64,000 nt of DNA, from NCBI GenBank assembly GCA_003611745.1, contig RAYF01000006.1, positions 28,114-92,113 on the forward strand, given 5' to 3'. Source of the stretch: a bacterium D16-36. GTDB lineage: Bacteria; Bacillota; Clostridia; Lachnospirales; Lachnospiraceae. Below the pieces are notes generated by a model. The model was not told where the DNA came from. It ran no database searches and saw only the letters and a program-made list of their open reading frames with translations. A program made the translations under genes and the position numbers. Positions 62,671-64,000 of this stretch are shown here, in pieces. Numbering within the stretch: position 1 is the stretch's first letter; the number at the start of each line of letters is the position of its first letter.

Positions 62671-63816
62671 CTAGGTTGGGTGGTATTTTTGCATAACCTT
62701 TCTGTACATTTCATCGAGAGGGACTCGTTGGTGGTTATGGTAGATTTCCAGCAGTTCCATTTTGGTCTTACAGCAGGGACATTGGAGCGGATCATAACCA
62801 AAAGACAGGGCGATACATTCCCGCCATCGGTTTAAGGACAGCAGAAATTTACGTTTGTTTTTATGGATGGCAAAGTTGAACCTGTACTGTTCAATATGTT
62901 TTCTGGCATAGATGCCATAATAGCGGATCTGTTTGAAATGTTTTTCCGGGATGTGCTGGACCAGCCGGTTGATGAAGTCCATGACAGGCAGGGTCTCTTC
63001 CACGTATTTATCATCTTCATGGCGGTTGTAATGAAAGGTAACCGTATCATTTTCGGTATCATATTGATCAATACGGGAAGTGGCAATGACTGGCCTTCCG
63101 AGATAGCGGCCAATGTATTTGATAACCTGCCTGGGGTCGCAGCGGTTAGGCTTTGCATGGACGTAGAATCCGTTTTTATGGTTATGGTAAATGGAGGAAA
63201 CGACTTTCTTAAAAGAAGCAGGGAGTTTTTTCTTTAATTCGTTTAGCAGCGCAGTTTGGAAGGCATTGCGTAAAAAAACATAGTTAAAGTGTGTTTTGCC
63301 ACGCCAGAGACCGCTTTTGCCAATACCGCCTTCAGACAGAAGGCAGTGGATATGGGGATTCCATTTCAGGTCCCTGCCAAAAGTGTGAAGGACAAGGATA
63401 AAACCGGGTGTAAAAAGTTCGGATTTATTATCTTTGTGGAACATGTGGAGGATGACGCTTCTGACAGCAGAAAAAAGACAGTTCAGAAGGGAACGGTCCT
63501 GTAAAAAATAGGTGCGGAGTTCTTCGGCAATGGTAAAGACAAGGTGCCTGTGTTTTACATGAATGATTTTGAAGGACATGGAGGTGGTACGGTCAATGGA
63601 GTATTTATTGCCACAAGTGGGACAAAAGCGGCTTTTGCAACGGAAAGGAACAAACTTTAGGTTGCCGCACCTGGTACAGCCATACATGGCACCGCCATAG
63701 GAAGGGTCACCACAATGAACCATCCGGTCTATGTTATCCATAACAGACGGACGGGGATGGGTAGTATATTTAATTTCTTCATAATGGTCAATGATGATTT
63801 TTTGCAGTATATTCAT
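62671..63816 (-). CDS. IS91-family (Y2/HUH) transposase
   Basis: 381 residues from ATG 63816. The N-terminal zinc-binding domain has four Cys (YGCTRCGN, RFCPTCGNKY). The HUH motif is NPHIHCLL, and the tyrosine region is VIKYIGRYLGRP. A second Cys cluster (CPCCKTKM) lies near the end. IS91-type enzymes move single strands by rolling circle. An in-frame start at 63879 would add residues unlike the family. The gene appears intact. Confidence 0.9.
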   Translation of the reverse strand: MNILQKIIIDHYEEIKYTTHPRPSVMDNIDRMVHCGDPSYGGAMYGCTRCGNLKFVPFRCKSRFCPTCGNKYSIDRTTSMSFKIIHVKHRHLVFTIAEELRTYFLQDRSLLNCLFSAVRSVILHMFHKDNKSELFTPGFILVLHTFGRDLKWNPHIHCLLSEGGIGKSGLWRGKTHFNYVFLRNAFQTALLNELKKKLPASFKKVVSSIYHNHKNGFYVHAKPNRCDPRQVIKYIGRYLGRPVIATSRIDQYDTENDTVTFHYNRHEDDKYVEETLPVMDFINRLVQHIPEKHFKQIRYYGIYARKHIEQYRFNFAIHKNKRKFLLSLNRWRECIALSFGYDPLQCPCCKTKMELLEIYHNHQRVPLDEMYRKVMQKYHPT

Positions 63817-63860
63817 AAGACTATTATGAGGGAAAATGAAACAAAAAGAAACCCCTAAAT

Positions 63861-63908
63861 CCCCCATGAGTGGGGGCAAGGGGGCTGAAGTGTCGAAGAC
63901 ACTTTTTT
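63861..63908. other. Two hairpins upstream of the transposase
   Basis: CCCCCA-TGAG-TGGGGG (63861-63876), then AAGTGTC-GAA-GACACTT (63888-63904) with T residues after it on the plus strand. They may be the replication end of the IS91-like element or a terminator shielding it. Confidence 0.6.
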
Positions 63909-64000
63909 ATTTACCTACATGATATGATGCTGGGGTCAAAACATAGAGTTTTCTATGGCTGAATCCTTGTAAGAACCTTGAAAATTTAATATTTCACAGT

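Larger units (their letters stand above)
62400..63910 (-). mobile_element. IS91-like insertion sequence, boundaries approximate
   Basis: It contains the transposase and the small acidic gene. IS91 elements have no inverted terminal repeats. The hairpins at 63861-63904, upstream of the transposase, and those near 62331-62361 are candidates for its ends. Exact ends cannot be set from one copy. Confidence 0.55.

Noticed and set aside
1..64000. CRISPR arrays, tRNA or rRNA genes
   Set aside because: No regularly spaced repeats and no cloverleaf or rRNA sequence was recognised on reading both strands.

Overview
The window looks like chromosomal DNA of a low-GC anaerobic Firmicute, most likely a flagellated Lachnospiraceae member. 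Supporting this are clostridial-type ribosomal proteins, a T-box leader on ilvB, the DUF4358-MBOAT-DHHW secreted polysaccharide-modification set, methyl-accepting chemotaxis and FliD-like proteins, large Lys-rich secreted proteins and AGGAGG-type ribosome binding sites. I do not assign a genus.

Layout. 1-8300: housekeeping (end of rplA, then rpsF-ssb-rpsR) around an isochorismatase/DNA-binding fusion and a BlaI/BlaR1-like signalling locus with a divergent secreted target protein. 8375-9884: a PilZ protein and a secreted protein. 10118-18169: an AT-rich block with a LytTR two-component system, ABC-type membrane proteins, a DUF3267 protein and an XRE regulator, which resembles peptide-sensing or peptide-export islands. 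18306-26966: a split chemoreceptor, an orphan sugar-binding lipoprotein and a LacI regulator on the minus strand, divergent from a sulfate ABC transporter operon (sbp-cysT-cysW-cysA). 27002-30313: an acyl-transfer set (DUF4358, MBOAT, DHHW). 30681-33412: a second BlaI/BlaR1-like locus with its own secreted partner. 33627-41929: MIF-like protein, ABC-class ATPase, a probable pseudo-beta-lactamase, T-box-controlled ilvB-ilvN and an rRNA methyltransferase.

41942-50722 is an accessory island. It holds integrase and Rpn remnants, a toxin-antitoxin pair with a frameshifted PIN toxin, and a five-gene same-strand run: XRE regulator, C5 methyltransferase, NgoMIV-like endonuclease, SIR2-like protein, DUF262 protein. 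Next come an XRE plus HEPN pair with a frameshift, a truncated acetyltransferase and a TnpW-like remnant. 50802-62116 carries a 2702-residue secreted protein, a hybrid histidine kinase and a stand-alone receiver. 62240-63910 has hairpin-rich repeats and an IS91-type element with a small acidic ORF.

The two strongest candidates for undescribed biology are these. (1) The restriction-modification genes are physically coupled to a SIR2-DUF262 gene pair, which looks like a composite defence operon. (2) Twin BlaI/BlaR1 loci have receptors whose C-terminal sensor domain is homologous to the secreted protein of the same locus, and each locus has its own version of a shared operator (ACTAC-N4-GTAGT or ACTAT-N4-ATAGT).
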